Source: Trichobilharzia regenti (lineage: Eukaryota > Platyhelminthes > Trematoda > Strigeidida > Schistosomatidae). From it: a stretch of 64,000 nucleotides of DNA. Shown here piece after piece: positions 10,770-21,989 of this stretch (the stretch's first letter is position 1; each line of letters opens with the position of its first letter). The position numbers were made by a program, and so were the translations under genes. Under the pieces are notes generated by a model. That model saw only the letters and a list, made by a program, of their open reading frames with translations. It was not told the origin of the DNA and ran no database searches. Location of the stretch: NCBI GenBank assembly GCA_944472135.2, contig CALYDD020000412.1, forward strand, positions 1 to 64,000. The letters run 5' to 3'.

Positions 10770-11130
10770 CCTTCTCGCTGTAGATTCGAGATATTAAAGG
10801 CTTCGTTGTCAATAGCGTGTCATCTTTCTGTCTCGCTTCTCTTCATTGCAGAATCGTACCATCGTGATTTTCATTAGGATTAGTGATCTGAACACTAGTC
10901 ACGCAAATCCAGTAGGTGAGGAAGTCCTGTCACGCTGTCTGTGATTGAAACGATGCTTCCTAGATAAATGAAGGAGACAACCCGCGTTAAATCTATCGCT
11001 TGTCTATATTCACTTGGATTCCTGTCTTCACTGCTTCTTCAGCCGAGTTCTTGGTTTCCATCTACCTGCAAGTCTTCGAGTTCGTGTGACATTAGTCATA
11101 TATCATCTGCAAAATCCAGATCCAAAAATT
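10770..11130 (-). pseudogene. RTE-clade LINE fragment around the FADD motif
   Basis: On the minus strand the frame reads DLDFADDI, an in-frame stop, then LMSHELEDLQ, and further on VVSFIYLGSIVSITDS. This is the RT catalytic motif C region of an RTE-clade LINE followed by the conserved YLGS segment. Stops interrupt it and it lacks the rest of the element. The same fragment recurs at 51,500-51,870 (minus), and its distal part at 17,155-17,395 (plus) and 29,645-29,880 (minus). Confidence 0.65.
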
Positions 11131-12559
11131 AATTCGTGATTACAGGAAAGACAACGCTCCTTACCCTACTTTGTAATCCTTGTGGCCGTACTATTCACTT
11201 TACCTTATCCCAGAACTTGTTCTCCGCTAGATGGGATGACGAAGATGTCATGGTGTGACTGCATCTATACTTCGTTTTTTGTCTGAGATAATAGTAGCCC
11301 GTAATCAGTGGTCAGAGTAATATGGTTTCTCCCATGTTTTCACACTAATTTCATAACCATATGTGAAGCTGATAACACGAAAACTTTAATTATTCATACA
11401 CAAATATGCTCAGTCGTATTATTTTATCAAAAAAAGTCATTTTGTTATCATAAGTGGATAGAATTGGAGCAGAATCAAAACCGGTGTGAGCAAATTGAGC
11501 ACTGGTTATCCGTCAGTAGAACAAAATGAAATTGAAAATTTGATGACTGGAGGATGTGTGTACGGGCACATGGATATCACTGAGGTGACATGGATTTCGA
11601 TAGATTGACAAGCTGAAAATAAGATAGAAATCGATAAACTGAGCAAATGTAATTTGTCATCAATGTTTAACACAAGGAGTCTTTTCAGATCAATTTTTTA
11701 TCCTTCACCGAACATGAGCATGGAACACAACTGAGGCTCAAAATAGAGGAACTTAATACGCATAAAACCATCAGTGACAATAGAAAATTGTGAGCATAAT
11801 CTCTGTATGATGGATATTACTGTAGATGTCAACTGGTACACCTAATAAATACACCTATCCAGTGTGAATGACTTCCCATTATCAGTGTTATTCCTCAACA
11901 TTTGTTGTATTTCATATTAATATTAAATAACACACCCACTTTAGTATTCCACATTGAAAGTCTTGCTGGACAGAAGTTCTTCATTTTGAGATCAGTTTTC
12001 GAATTCATCTGCACACACCACAAAGAATACAATTCGGATTTTCTACAGCACTGTTAAGTCAGTGCTTCTGTGTAGTGCTCAAACTTGGCATGTGATCGAA
12101 AGCGTTTCAGATAAGCTGCAGATTCTTATCAGCAGCTGCCACCTTCATCGGCTGCACGCTGAAGACTATGTGGCCGGGAGGAATTAGCAAAAAGAAACCA
12201 ATGAAGAGCCAGTAACACACAAAATATTTGCACGGAAATGGGGACACACTTAAAAAAGACAAAGTGATATCACATGTCAGGCTTTTCATTTGAATCTGAG
12301 TTCAGTAGAGAAGATCATATACGGAGGAGACAGTTGGTTGTGAGTAACCTAGTGGACAGTTGAAGAGGATTGCAGAGTAGAGGACAAGATGTGAGTGTGG
12401 TGTTGAATGCCTATGTTCCACTCGTGACCCAAGAGGAGAATAATAATAGATGGTCATGGTGTGTTTCAGTGGTTCACTGGCGGAACCATCACCAACGACG
12501 CCTAACTTGCTCAAAGGTTCAGTCTCTGTTTGAATCACTCCTAAGCCTTACTTAACCGG

Positions 12560-12700
12560 TTGTAGACTTGGAAAGGATGGAAGTTTGGGTGTAAGACTAG
12601 TAACCCCATCCCGTAGAAGATGAGTGCCAATGCTAATTCAATTTCCAGGTCCAAGCTTCAAGGAGTATGCTCCACTAGGAACGCAAAGTAATCAAACAAT
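12560..12700. repeat. LINE/SINE 3' tail fragment
   Basis: Shares with the tail of the SINE at 35,286-35,513 the order AACCCCATC, then a CTTCAAG or CTTGAAG segment, then CTCCACTAGGAACG or TTCCACTGGGAACG. A second copy is at 53,295-53,430 in the duplicated block. It may be the 3' end of the LINE that mobilises that SINE (inference). Confidence 0.5.
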
Positions 12701-12776
12701 GAGAGAAATAACACAGTCATAGTTGGATATTGTTTGCGTTAGGCTGCATATTTGAACCACTCATCCTTTGAATACA

Positions 12777-14300
12777 AAGATAAATGTCGGTTATCATTCA
12801 TTTATTACAGAATATCACAAACGCACACACAAACACATACGCATAGAAGACAGAGATATTTTAATTTCATGCATTCACACTGGATCAGTTCTAAGTGTTC
12901 ACTTGTACGCATAAAACAAACTATGGTGTTGAAAAACTATTTTATCATATGTTCATTGTTTGCTTGTTCATTTTTCATTTCAGATTTTATTTTATAATAC
13001 CATATGGTTGGTAAGTGGTAACTAGAATTGTCACGCATAATTTAGTCTACCACAGACACACAAAAAGAGAATCGTTAAAAAATTAGAACCATTTTCATCA
13101 TAATTGCATCAACACTGAAATAAATTCAACTTAATTTCCTGACTTGTTTTATGTATAGAAAGCGTGTAATAAAGATCACAGTGTGAATCTGTGGTTCAGT
13201 GAAATAATCGTCGTATCAGTCGACTCGCCGTACATATTTTGAAATATTTTGATATTTTGAGTATCAGTGAGGACATTATCACTTGGCACGGATGCAAGTA
13301 TATTCGGCTGGTCAGTCTCCAACCAGGACAAATTGTGTGTCCTTGGTTCCTTACACTTCTAGTCAACACCGGAAACAACAGGTATGCTTATTTTCTATGG
13401 TAAGTGATTGAAGGCAATTCGAAGTGTCCTGCATTTGTCAATCTTCCGAATCCGGTGATCGCCTTGCGAAATTGTTGGATCGAATTCAGTCAGCACCAAG
13501 GCAGTAAGTTTCAAACGAACATGATAACGCTCCATGTTATAGGATCAATAACTGCTTGGCTGTCTTTTATTAACTAAAAAGATCACCTGATTATAAGAAT
13601 TAAATAGCATACCTTCCTCCCAAAACACCTTCTTACGGCCGAGTATCACTAAACCAAACTCTGAGTGGTTTGGATTGATTCAAGATTCCGAAATAGGTTT
13701 AATTGAGTCCATCGTGGTAATGAGTACGACTCGAAGTGAGCGCAGTGACCACTTAGTGTTTGAAATCATTGAATCTGGAAGAAAAGCACTACTGTTTTAA
13801 GTGATAGTTTATCACCTCAGTGGGTAACATCCACCACCATGTGTTTTATGATCCGAATGAACATTATTGTCCGCATCAAAGATATATCATGAGCATCAGA
13901 AGAAAACGAAACAAGGAAATGTTTGTATTTGTAGGACAAAATGCGACACAGGTCCTGAAACTAGATCTTTGTTTACAGAAATAAATGCTTGATCCTGCTT
14001 AAATATGGCATCGTAAAAACTGCTTTCTTGTGTGATTGATCTAACCCTTCTCCTAGCCTGCCTTTTCTTTGACTCCTTGTTTTCTCCTTGACTTTGTTCT
14101 TTATTCTTTGTATTATCCTGTATTATTTCTGGATTACTTTCATTCAGTTAACGAATCTTTGTAGTGTGTCGTATATTATTTCAATATTCCTGTTTTGACA
14201 GTTACTTGCATATGCACTGTTAAGCCTAATTGATTAATTATTTTTAAACATACTGAATGGGTGTGGAATAATTCATGTTGAGCATCAAAGTTGAGTGTCG
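12777..14300. other. No gene recognised
   Basis: Single-copy within this window. It contains short CA-rich stretches near 12,815-12,845 and pyrimidine-rich sequence at about 14,040-14,110. Open frames of 60-81 codons have no recognisable domains or compositional support. Confidence 0.6.
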
Positions 14301-14304
14301 AATA

Positions 14305-14993
14305 TTGTGGAATTTAATTAAATCACTTGCCACCCACATCCAATGCATCTGTATTCCCGACCTTCTGGAAACAGAAGTGAATATTCTAAGAGAAATCTTC
14401 ATCTAAAATGGATACCCAATGAGATTCATCGACAAAAATATGAAACCGATAATTCGGAGAAACGAAACTTTAATTGCGCCTTAAAAGAAATTCTACATGA
14501 ACTTGGATTTCAAGGGAGATTTAACAAGCGTTATTCTCAAGAGAAGGATCCTATCATCTCTGTGAACAGCATCCGTTGCAGCAACGCTAAGAATAGTGTT
14601 TCCCACTGATCCGCAGAAGCCTCAAGGACAAGATCCCACATCTGACCACTTATATGTGCATGTATCAGTTCACCTGCTGCTGTGGAGCCAGCTAGCTACA
14701 TCGGTCGTTTGACGCGCACCCTGTCCAAGAGGATTCAACAACACTATCCAGTATGGTTGCAAAAAGGCAATAGTGGTGCAATAAGGAGTGCGATAATTGA
14801 ACACCTGGACAACACTGATCATTCCATTTAAACAAACGCCTCCTTCAGAGTATTCTACACAGTCAATAATTACCTATCAAAGGAAACACGCTTCCGTCTC
14901 CTTTGTGTCGCTGAAGCTTTCTCCATTCACATAGAAAAAGCGGAGCTGTGCATACAAAAGAAGATTACTCAACCACTTCTACTGTCATGGTAA
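14305..14993 (+). pseudogene. PLE2, 3' half: RT linker and GIY-YIG domain
   Basis: With frameshifts and a few stops, the three plus frames give NGYPMRFIDKNM, FYMNLDFKGD, TYMCMYQFTCCCGASYIG and RIQQHYPVW, and end in CIQKKITQPLLLSW before a TAA. Each has its counterpart in the PLE1 protein (NGYPTRFIERNI, LFMSLAFKGD, STSMCIYSFTCSCGAVYIG, RVAEHYPVW, CVQKRFVKPLSLPW), in the same order. The family is clearly distinct in sequence. The homology starts abruptly at about 14,305 in a TAAATCAC...CCACCCACATCCA segment that also ends the PLE2 5' half at 33,290. Confidence 0.85.
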
Positions 14994-15561
14994 CAAATTT
15001 TGATTTGATTTGAGTTTTTGTTTTGAATTTGATGGCTTAATTTTGTTTCTTTGCCTGTTCTTTAATTGCTTATAATTCTTGTATTCATTTAGAACTCTTA
15101 CGTAATTTCGTTTCATTTACTTTGTTTCTATGCTCATCATGAGTAAAATTCACTCATCAAACTATTCATATTATTTATCACACAATTTCTTTTAACAACT
15201 GTTTGTGACAACTCATCACCTTTGTTACTACCCTAGTTTCATTAACACCTAATTTTCTTGACTTGTATTACAAATCTTCGCCTGTTTGGTTAAAATAACC
15301 TTAACCAATTGTAATTTTGTTTGACAAACTTAATGTACGCATACATACAAAATAACACGTATATGTATATTTGAGATTGTACAGCTAAGAAAATGAATTC
15401 GCCGAAAAGAGACTTTCCGCGATCTACGTGTTTTCATTTTCATTAAAATAATATAATTTACAAAATAACATGCAATGACTGTGAAGTCAACTGCATAGGT
15501 CAAACTAGTAGGTCAGGATAGTCAGATTATCGGAACATAAGAATTTAGCTAAGGTAAGAAT
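14994..15561 (+). mobile_element. PLE2 3' untranslated and terminal region
   Basis: Non-coding and AT-rich. It is the reverse complement of 31,470-32,785 once the SINE insertion there is removed. Near 15,383-15,425 it has the same terminal layout as PLE1: GTACAGC, then GAATTCGCCGAAAAG and a hairpin, then a GCG/GCTG element. The hairpin is imperfect here but is a clean AAGAG-AGA-CTCTT in the inverted copy near 31,612-31,660. Confidence 0.75.
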
Positions 15562-15954
15562 GAACGAAATATTCCCATATTGAGTCATAAGAAAAGGCAC
15601 AAACAGCGAAGAAAATTTTCTTTTCGACGATTCATTTTCATGAGCTGCTGTACAATCGTAATTATAATTAAACACATAAGTTTTTTAACCAATCAGATAC
15701 TGGTAAACTTTGTCCTTGAAAATTCTACTACATAATGTGTGGTGTAAGAAGGGATGACTAATTGTAAGTTAGAAAGGAGACAGAAGTTGACATGACCTAA
15801 TAAGTGTGAGATAATGACTAATCAATAAGCTAGTGTAGAATGGACAGGAACTAGTGGAAAGGCTATAAAGTATTTTTTTGTATAAGATCAATGTGGAAAG
15901 CAATGTTATTAATAAACAGTAATAGAGTGGTAATAAAATGTGGGTGGCGGGAAT

Positions 15955-16013
15955 AGTAATAATAATAAAAGTATTAAGAACAGTAATAATAATAATAATA
16001 ATACTAAATAATA
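15955..16013. repeat. AAT/TAA microsatellite in PLE3
   Basis: Runs of AATAAT interrupted by short non-repeat bases. An equivalent stretch is at 30,517-30,576 in the second PLE3 copy. Confidence 0.85.
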
Positions 16014-16059
16014 GTGAACTTACATATTAAAAGAGAGGAGAAAAATTTTAGTGAGAAAT

Positions 16060-16542
16060 TTACTCTGGCCATGGTAGGGCTAGAGAATGTATGTTTCGTT
16101 TTTGTATACATAGGTCCGGTTTTAGGTCACGAATAGCTGCTAATGCCTCAGCTATGTACAGATGTCATATCCGGAGTCCTTTTGTACGATATTGAGGGAC
16201 TCTGTGTACCACTGTGAAGCATTCGTGTGGGGGTGCTCGATGTCCGGAGATAACAAGGTGTTCGAGGATTGAGCTGTTGCTATTCTTCTTTTCTCCTCTG
16301 GCTAACCAAGCTGGGCAGTGTTCCAGGATACGTTTGTGGACTTGACGTTGCGTACGGCCGATATACTTTGCTCCACAGGAGCAAGTGAATTGATAAATAC
16401 ACATTGAAGTGGCCAAAGGCGGTATCTTGTCCTTAACGTTAGACTGGATTAACAGTATGAAGGAGAATTTTATACGTAGAGTGGCTGTTGAGAATGTCTT
16501 CTTCAGACATTTTGAAAGGCGGTTTCTGAGTTTCCAGTATTA
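16060..16542 (-). pseudogene. PLE3 GIY-YIG endonuclease fragment
   Basis: The minus-strand frame starts inside the linker (NRLSKCLKKTFSTATLR), continues through VKDKIPPLATSMCIYQFTC and CSCGAKYIGRTQRQVHKRI, then reaches an in-frame TGA at about 16,162-16,164. It resumes as HLYIAEALAAI and ends ALPWPE before TAA. The order matches the PLE1 C-terminus, and the stop sits at the position equivalent to PLE1 residue 430. The RT domain is missing, so the fragment is 5'-truncated as well as interrupted. Confidence 0.85.
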
Positions 16543-17154
16543 TTCTATTACTGTTTATTAATAACATTGCTTTCCACATTGATCTTATACAAAAAAATAC
16601 TTTATAGCCTTTCCACTAGTTCCTGTCCATTCTACACTAGCTTATGGATTAGTCATTATCTCACACTTATTAGGTCATGTCAACTTCTGTCTCCTTTCTA
16701 ACTTACAATTAGTCATCCCTTCTTACACCACACATTATGTAGTAGAATTTTCAAGGACAAAGTTTACCAGTATCTGATTGGTTAAAAAACTTATGTGTTT
16801 AATTATAATTACGATTGTACAGCAGCTCATGAAAATGAATCGTCGAAAAGAAAATTTTCTTCGCTGTTTGTGCCTGTTCTTAAGGTAAGTATGGTTGACC
16901 CCGAGAAGACAAACAATTTAGAAAATAGCTCAGCAATTGCAATGTATGCATTGACACACAACCACACAATAGAATGGGAGATGGTTAAAATTCTAAAAAG
17001 TAATCTAGGTAGGTGGAGAGAGAGGTTGATCACTGAATCCTTGTTCATCGAGTCTACACCCGACACATGAAATAGGAATGAATCATCACTCATACCCGAA
17101 ATATGGAAAATACTACTACCAATCAAATCAAGCGAAAATCAAGTGAAAAATAAT

Positions 17155-17395
17155 GGAACTTAACGGAGGTTGTCTCCTTCAATTATCTAGGAAGCATCGT
17201 TTCAATCACAGACAGCGTGACAGGACTTCCTCACCTACTGGATTTGCTTGACTAGTGTTCAGATCGCTAATCCTAATGAAAGTCACGATGGTACGATTCT
17301 GCAATGAAGAGAAGCGAGACAGAAAGATGACACGCTATTGACAACGAAGCCTTTAATATCTCGAATCTACAGCGAGAAGGCTTAACAGTTGAGTT
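17155..17395 (+). pseudogene. RTE-clade LINE fragment
   Basis: Inverse copy of 29,645-29,880 and of 10,770-10,990. The plus frame gives a YLGSIVSITDSVTGLPHLL segment followed by stops. The FADD motif is not included. It lies between PLE3 flanking sequence and block A. Confidence 0.6.
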
Positions 17396-17629
17396 TATTA
17401 CCGTTTTAACACTTCCCACAACAGTATATCAAGTGTCACCTCAGTTATCAAACTGAACTCATCTACAACTCGTGGTCGACAGTTTTATCACTATTCCAGT
17501 GACAGTCATTCCATATTTTACAGTTCAGAGATTCCGTCCAATTGGAATAATTGCAATAATAACAATAGTAGTGCTTTCCATCACCTTTGGATATTAAAGA
17601 AATCGACATTCATATATTCATTTGAGCGA

Positions 17630-18505
17630 TAAATTTGAACAGCCGAATTGAAAGTAAACTAAGGGACATACATTAAGTTCTAAGACACTTTCCTTTTGAA
17701 AACTGAGATGCAGAATATGAGAGAGATAGAATTTGCGAAAAAACGCCAAAGGAGGTTATAACTTTTTTCAGTACAATTAATGAAAAATATTTCGGATGAC
17801 TGAAACAATGATCCCATTCTAGGCATAGAAATTAAGGAAGGATTCAGAATAATTCAGACAAATATGTATTATTGAATTTTCTTATTCAGAAGTGAATGTC
17901 ACTCACTGAACATTCAAAAAAAAGATGTAAGATGTGTGCTTAAGAGTGTTTGTGTGTGTGGCGAGGTGTTTATTGTAAAATAACAATCCACAGTAAGATT
18001 TTATTTTTATGTCTGTCTTACTCTATCTTACTCTATAAGGTGAATGTCGAGTTGTTTACCATTCACGAGTCAGGAGGACACCATCTGAACTGAATCAGAC
18101 TTATTTATTGGTTTTATAAAGCTTGCATAAATCATCTCGATCCCTCATCGTCACCTACGGAGAACTCAAAACTCAGTGAATTACAAACAATTGACTGATT
18201 GATAGAGCTGTTGTCACTGCACAAAGTGAAATAATGTCGTTGGATTGATCCCCAGGACATACACAAGTGCACATTTCATAACAACTCTGAGACTTAGATT
18301 TGAATGATAATTTGCTTACTGTGAAACCAACCGAAGCCACATAAACCTCAATTTCCGAATCTCAAATCTTGTCATATCACATGTTTTCTTGCAATGAAAT
18401 ATTTCATTCACTTACAAACGATAAGATCAATAGTTTCCTGAGCTACTGTTCAGGGGATCTGATGTTGGGCACATATAAAATCATTCGTATCTGTTCACCT
18501 CAGTC
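17630..18505. repeat. Dispersed repeat block A, copy 2
   Basis: Direct match to 1-1,140 without the inverted SINE pair. The uninterrupted target reads GAAATATTTCATTCAC near 18,395. Confidence 0.85.
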
Positions 18506-18814
18506 GAATTAATGATTGACAGTGTTCATTTCGATATGAATAATGTTGTTGAAGTGACATCATAATGAATCATTACTGATAAAGTGTATGTGCGTGTGTT
18601 TGACGCTATATGCCACCAATCATATCGACCAGTAGTACCTACCAACCAGCTTCGGTGAAGCGATATAAACACCGGGTGTCCATCCATCATCTTATTGTAT
18701 TTAATCTCTTTTATTTCGTTGGATATAATCCACTGAAATCTGACCACTCAAGGTGTTTTCCAATCTCATGAGTGTTTAAAATGTGTACAACCTGTTGATT
18801 AGGAAGTGTCCAAT

Positions 18815-19080
18815 ATGAACGAAATATTCGCATAGTGAGTCATAAGCAAAAGGTTCAAACGGAGAAGAAAATGTTTTCCGACGATTGACTTTCATGAGTT
18901 GTTCAGTCGTAATAATATTAAACAAAGAAACCTTTTGACCAGTCGGATACTGGGAAACTTTGTCATCGAAAAATGCATCACGTAATGTCAGGAGTACGAT
19001 GGGATGACTAATTGTAGATTAGAAAAGAGGCAGAAGTTGGCGTGACGTAGTAGGTGTGAGATAATTACTAATCAAAAGTA
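18815..19080 (-). mobile_element. Ancient PLE3 3'-terminal fragment
   Basis: Aligns with about 15,562-15,830: the same GAACGAAATATTC tail, the AGAAGAAAATG...CGACGATT terminal motif, GATACTGG(G/T)AAACTTTGTC and GGGATGACTAATTGTA. It is clearly more diverged than the two complete PLE3 copies. Copies are at 27,960-28,215 (inverted) and 54,260-54,530 (direct). It shows that the tail is part of the element. Confidence 0.75.
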
Positions 19081-19679
19081 ACTATTACATGGATGCTTAT
19101 TCTCTTTCATTATGATAGTGTAGTATGTCACAAACATGACTGAAAGGACCGAAATCCTCCATTTGACATGAAAGTTTATTACCTAAGTATTCGTATTTTT
19201 GTCTAAATTTACTATATATGTTGCGTACAACAGTGCGTACGTACAATATGGGTTACAAAATGTCTCTTGGTTGTCTTCATGCGACAGTCGCTTCGATTAA
19301 AGTGATCAATGACACCTCAACGTCTCGTGTCCATGGTAGACGTCTGCTTATACTACGTGTTGTACACTGAATGGTTATTATATGTATAAGACCGCAACAG
19401 AATTGTGTTAATTAACCTAACGATTTCACTTGTCTATAGAATGATTCAGTGATCAATCCTCCTGTAAACGACATCGCCCCTACAGACTCTATCACTGGAC
19501 TGATATCATAAGAAAGAATAACTTCAGTTTGGGAATTAGTATCTAAGTAATAATAATAATAATAATGTGGAATGATTGACAGATGACATGTCATTTTTCA
19601 AAAAATCAAAGATACTCAAGTGAACATACAGGAGACAGAAACCATGGGGGTACTTAACAAACATCAACAAAAGCCAATG

Positions 19680-20040
19680 CCTAAAGACAGAAAACTTTGA
19701 TGAAATGCTCATCTTTCACCTATCTGGGCAGAATCATCTCGACGTCTTCTGCATTAAGCATAAGGAACAAGAATCAAATTTTCAACAGTCATCTCTATTA
19801 GTCAGTGGGACTTGATACATTCGTCCCCACAACAATTTCCTACAGGCTTCAGACTTTCATCAACAGCTGCCTTTACTTGATCCAGATTGAAGATAAGACA
19901 AGCAGAACGAATGATCAGCATGGACGTCAAGCAAAAATCAACCTTCTAGAACAGTTTCAGAGAAGAGAGTGAAGTGGAGATGTGACGACGAAGCTCTAAA
20001 TTCTATTTGGAATGCAATGGGAATTAAAGTAGGAAGTCAC
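19680..20040 (+). pseudogene. RTE-like LINE fragment
   Basis: Inverse of 27,020-27,390 and same family as 2,560-2,960. The frame preceding AGTGGAGATG near 19,975 gives a short KWRCDDEALNSIWNAMG stretch, but stops interrupt the rest. Confidence 0.45.
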
Positions 20041-21244
20041 AAACCAAATGTAAATGAATTGAAAGGTCATTGAGAAGATAACGAATACCTACGAGAATAT
20101 GTAAGGCTGTATGTCTCTTTCCTATGAGAGTTTCTCAGTGATCATTCCTCGGAGATTTCGGTTCAGAATGAAAGATACTAGGAGAGTAGTGAAAGACTTA
20201 TGAAGCATATTGTCATGGGGGAAATAACCATGTGATGCTCATTGAATACAACTGTCAGACCTCTATCAAATATCAGTTCCCGATTATATCTACCCTTCCA
20301 ACTTCTACCGTTTCGTATCCCCTAATATTCCATCAACATTTTACTTACGCATTAGGTGAAATTCTGAAATGAATCCTAATTTTCACTGATAACCAAATTG
20401 TATCGGAGAAATTTCAATCTGATATCATTTGGCCTGCTAAATATCCTCCTTGTGAGCACTCTATCCCTTAACCACTGAAACACACAGATTGACCAGACCG
20501 AAATAGTCAGCCGACGTCGACACGTAGGCTGTCAAAACGGGAAGCTCAACGAAGCCTGAGGAATCAAATGACGTTATTTAATTAGTCGTGACTTCTCGTG
20601 GAATTCAGAATGTGTGTTTCAATCTCTTTTGAGCGCTAAAACAGAATGTACCTGTAAATCACCAATCACTCGTTGTGAACTTAATCTGGTAAAGTGAAGG
20701 TCCCGATCTTGATTTCAGGCGGAGTCATGAGTATACATACACCGATGATGAGGAAACAGCGATCCCGATTTCACTGTTTTTTTTCAATAACCTCTCCCTC
20801 AATAATGTGGAGACATGACGAAAGTCCGATAACTGAAGTGCCGATCTATTATTTGTAGACAATCTAGTTAGTTTGATCCCAATTCAAAATTTGCTGATGT
20901 GAACTCTCATCACATTGGGAAGGATGATAAACTTGTAAGACAAGAAAGTGGAGATGACGAAAATTTCTGCTTGGCTAAGCAAAAGTATCGGAATAACTTG
21001 ATCATAGTTTTGTGATACGGTTTTACACAGAGAAGCATTCTTCTTATTCCTTTTGTTTTTGTTGTCATTGTGAATGTGTGTTTTTCGTTTGTGTCTCACT
21101 TATATGTTGACTTGTGTTATATTTCTCTCTTTCCGGTTTCCAACAGTCAGGCAGTCAGTCAGTCAGTCACGATTTGTATTCCATGCGAGAATACTATCTC
21201 CTTTCCTTGTCGGTTTTTCTTCTTTAAAGGTATTCGATGAAAAA

Positions 21245-21600
21245 TATAAGTTGTTATGTACTGGTCGAGAATTTAATAGTCCTGACGCAAGAAAGACGGA
21301 AATCAGAAGACCACCAGGTTTGCGATGATACTTCTATTTTCCAAACACAAGGAGAATCAATATGTCACACAAGTGTATGAGAGCAAAATATATGAATGTC
21401 CGAACAAGTGTGTGAACACAAGTGTGTGAGCGAATATTCAAAATGAACAAATCAATAGACAGTCTTAACATGATTGGCTAATTATAATGGAATATCGATC
21501 CAGATATACCTAGCAAATATACGGATTGTCAAACAAAACAATTATATGGATATAATGACTGTCAAACAAAACACACATATTATATCTATATATATCAAAA
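21245..21600. repeat. Repeat R1, copy 2
   Basis: Starts TGTTATGTACTGGTCGAG. The right arm (near 25,790) and the 56.7-kb copy lack it: there, TCGATGAATATCTTTCAAG runs directly into ATTCCTTTACACGCAATTC. Contains CACAAGTGTGTGAGC-type repeats near 21,420 and TATATGGATATA tracts near 21,545-21,600. No coding frame is seen. LTR-like, unproven. Confidence 0.6.
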
Positions 21601-21764
21601 GTGTATTCCTTTACATGCAATTCAACTAGGCAGGGATTTCAGGTTTGATCACGAGATGATTTCAGTCACGGAATCATTGGAAAACTGGAGAGTACTGGGC
21701 AGCTAGCTTCTCCTAGTCTGAGACGTAAAGTCAGCGATCGGTTACCCGCTATCAACATTACATG

Positions 21765-21985
21765 GTGGTCTCGCTGTACAAATCTCGAATCGCGAGAATT
21801 TGGAATTCATTGGGTCTCTCAGGTTGAATGGCCAGAGAGCTCTCTTTGTAATCAGAAGATCCTGGATTCGAACCCTGATTTGTGTGTACTTATGAATAGG
21901 GACAAACAGAGAAGAAACAGAGGTCAGATACTCCCTGGTTTTTAAATGGTTTTCCATTTCATGTCTTGCTCGCGATCAAATCGGT
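21765..21985 (+). mobile_element. tRNA-derived SINE, hammerhead decayed
   Basis: tRNA-like head with an A-box-like GGTTGAATGGCC near 21,822 and a B-box-like GGATTCGAACCC near 21,863. The downstream segment has lost the ribozyme core. Equivalent copies are at 58,160-58,375 (direct), 25,027-25,250 and 61,415-61,640 (inverted) and 57,215-57,460 (direct). Confidence 0.65.
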
Positions 21986-21989
21986 AACC

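Larger units (their letters stand above)
9268..12776. repeat. Dispersed repeat block D, copy 1
   Basis: Matches 49,693-53,510 in the same orientation (offset about 40.7 kb after the SINE), with few differences apart from a 304-base insertion in the other copy. The part at 9,560-9,960 is the inverse of the start of the window. From about 10,130 to 10,740 the sequence is shared only with 50,860-51,470. The left edge joins GATATATTTTGCTATG to unrelated sequence in the other copy, marking a breakpoint. A LINE fragment lies at 10,770-11,130. Confidence 0.85.
15562..16874 (-). mobile_element. PLE3, copy 1, in native orientation
   Basis: 331-bp inverted arms lie at 15,596-15,926 and 16,544-16,874, around a 617-bp centre with GIY-YIG coding sequence on the minus strand. 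A 3' tail (about 15,562-15,595, GAACGAAATATTCCC...) lies outside the left arm. The same tail adjoins the diverged PLE3 fragment at 18,815-19,080, and PLE1 likewise has a tail on its sense 3' side, so the sense strand, tail and arms agree here. The RT domain is absent. Confidence 0.82.
15050..21232. repeat. Left arm of the large palindrome
   Basis: Reverse complement of about 25,780-32,785, except for the PLE3 core, which lies in the same orientation in both arms. Differences are scattered point changes, a SINE array present only on the right (31,714-32,490) and small indels. The arm carries remnants of PLE2, PLE3 and RTE, and block A. Its inner end, near 21,232, is joined directly to the spacer, while the right arm carries about 0.9 kb more. 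Confidence 0.88.
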
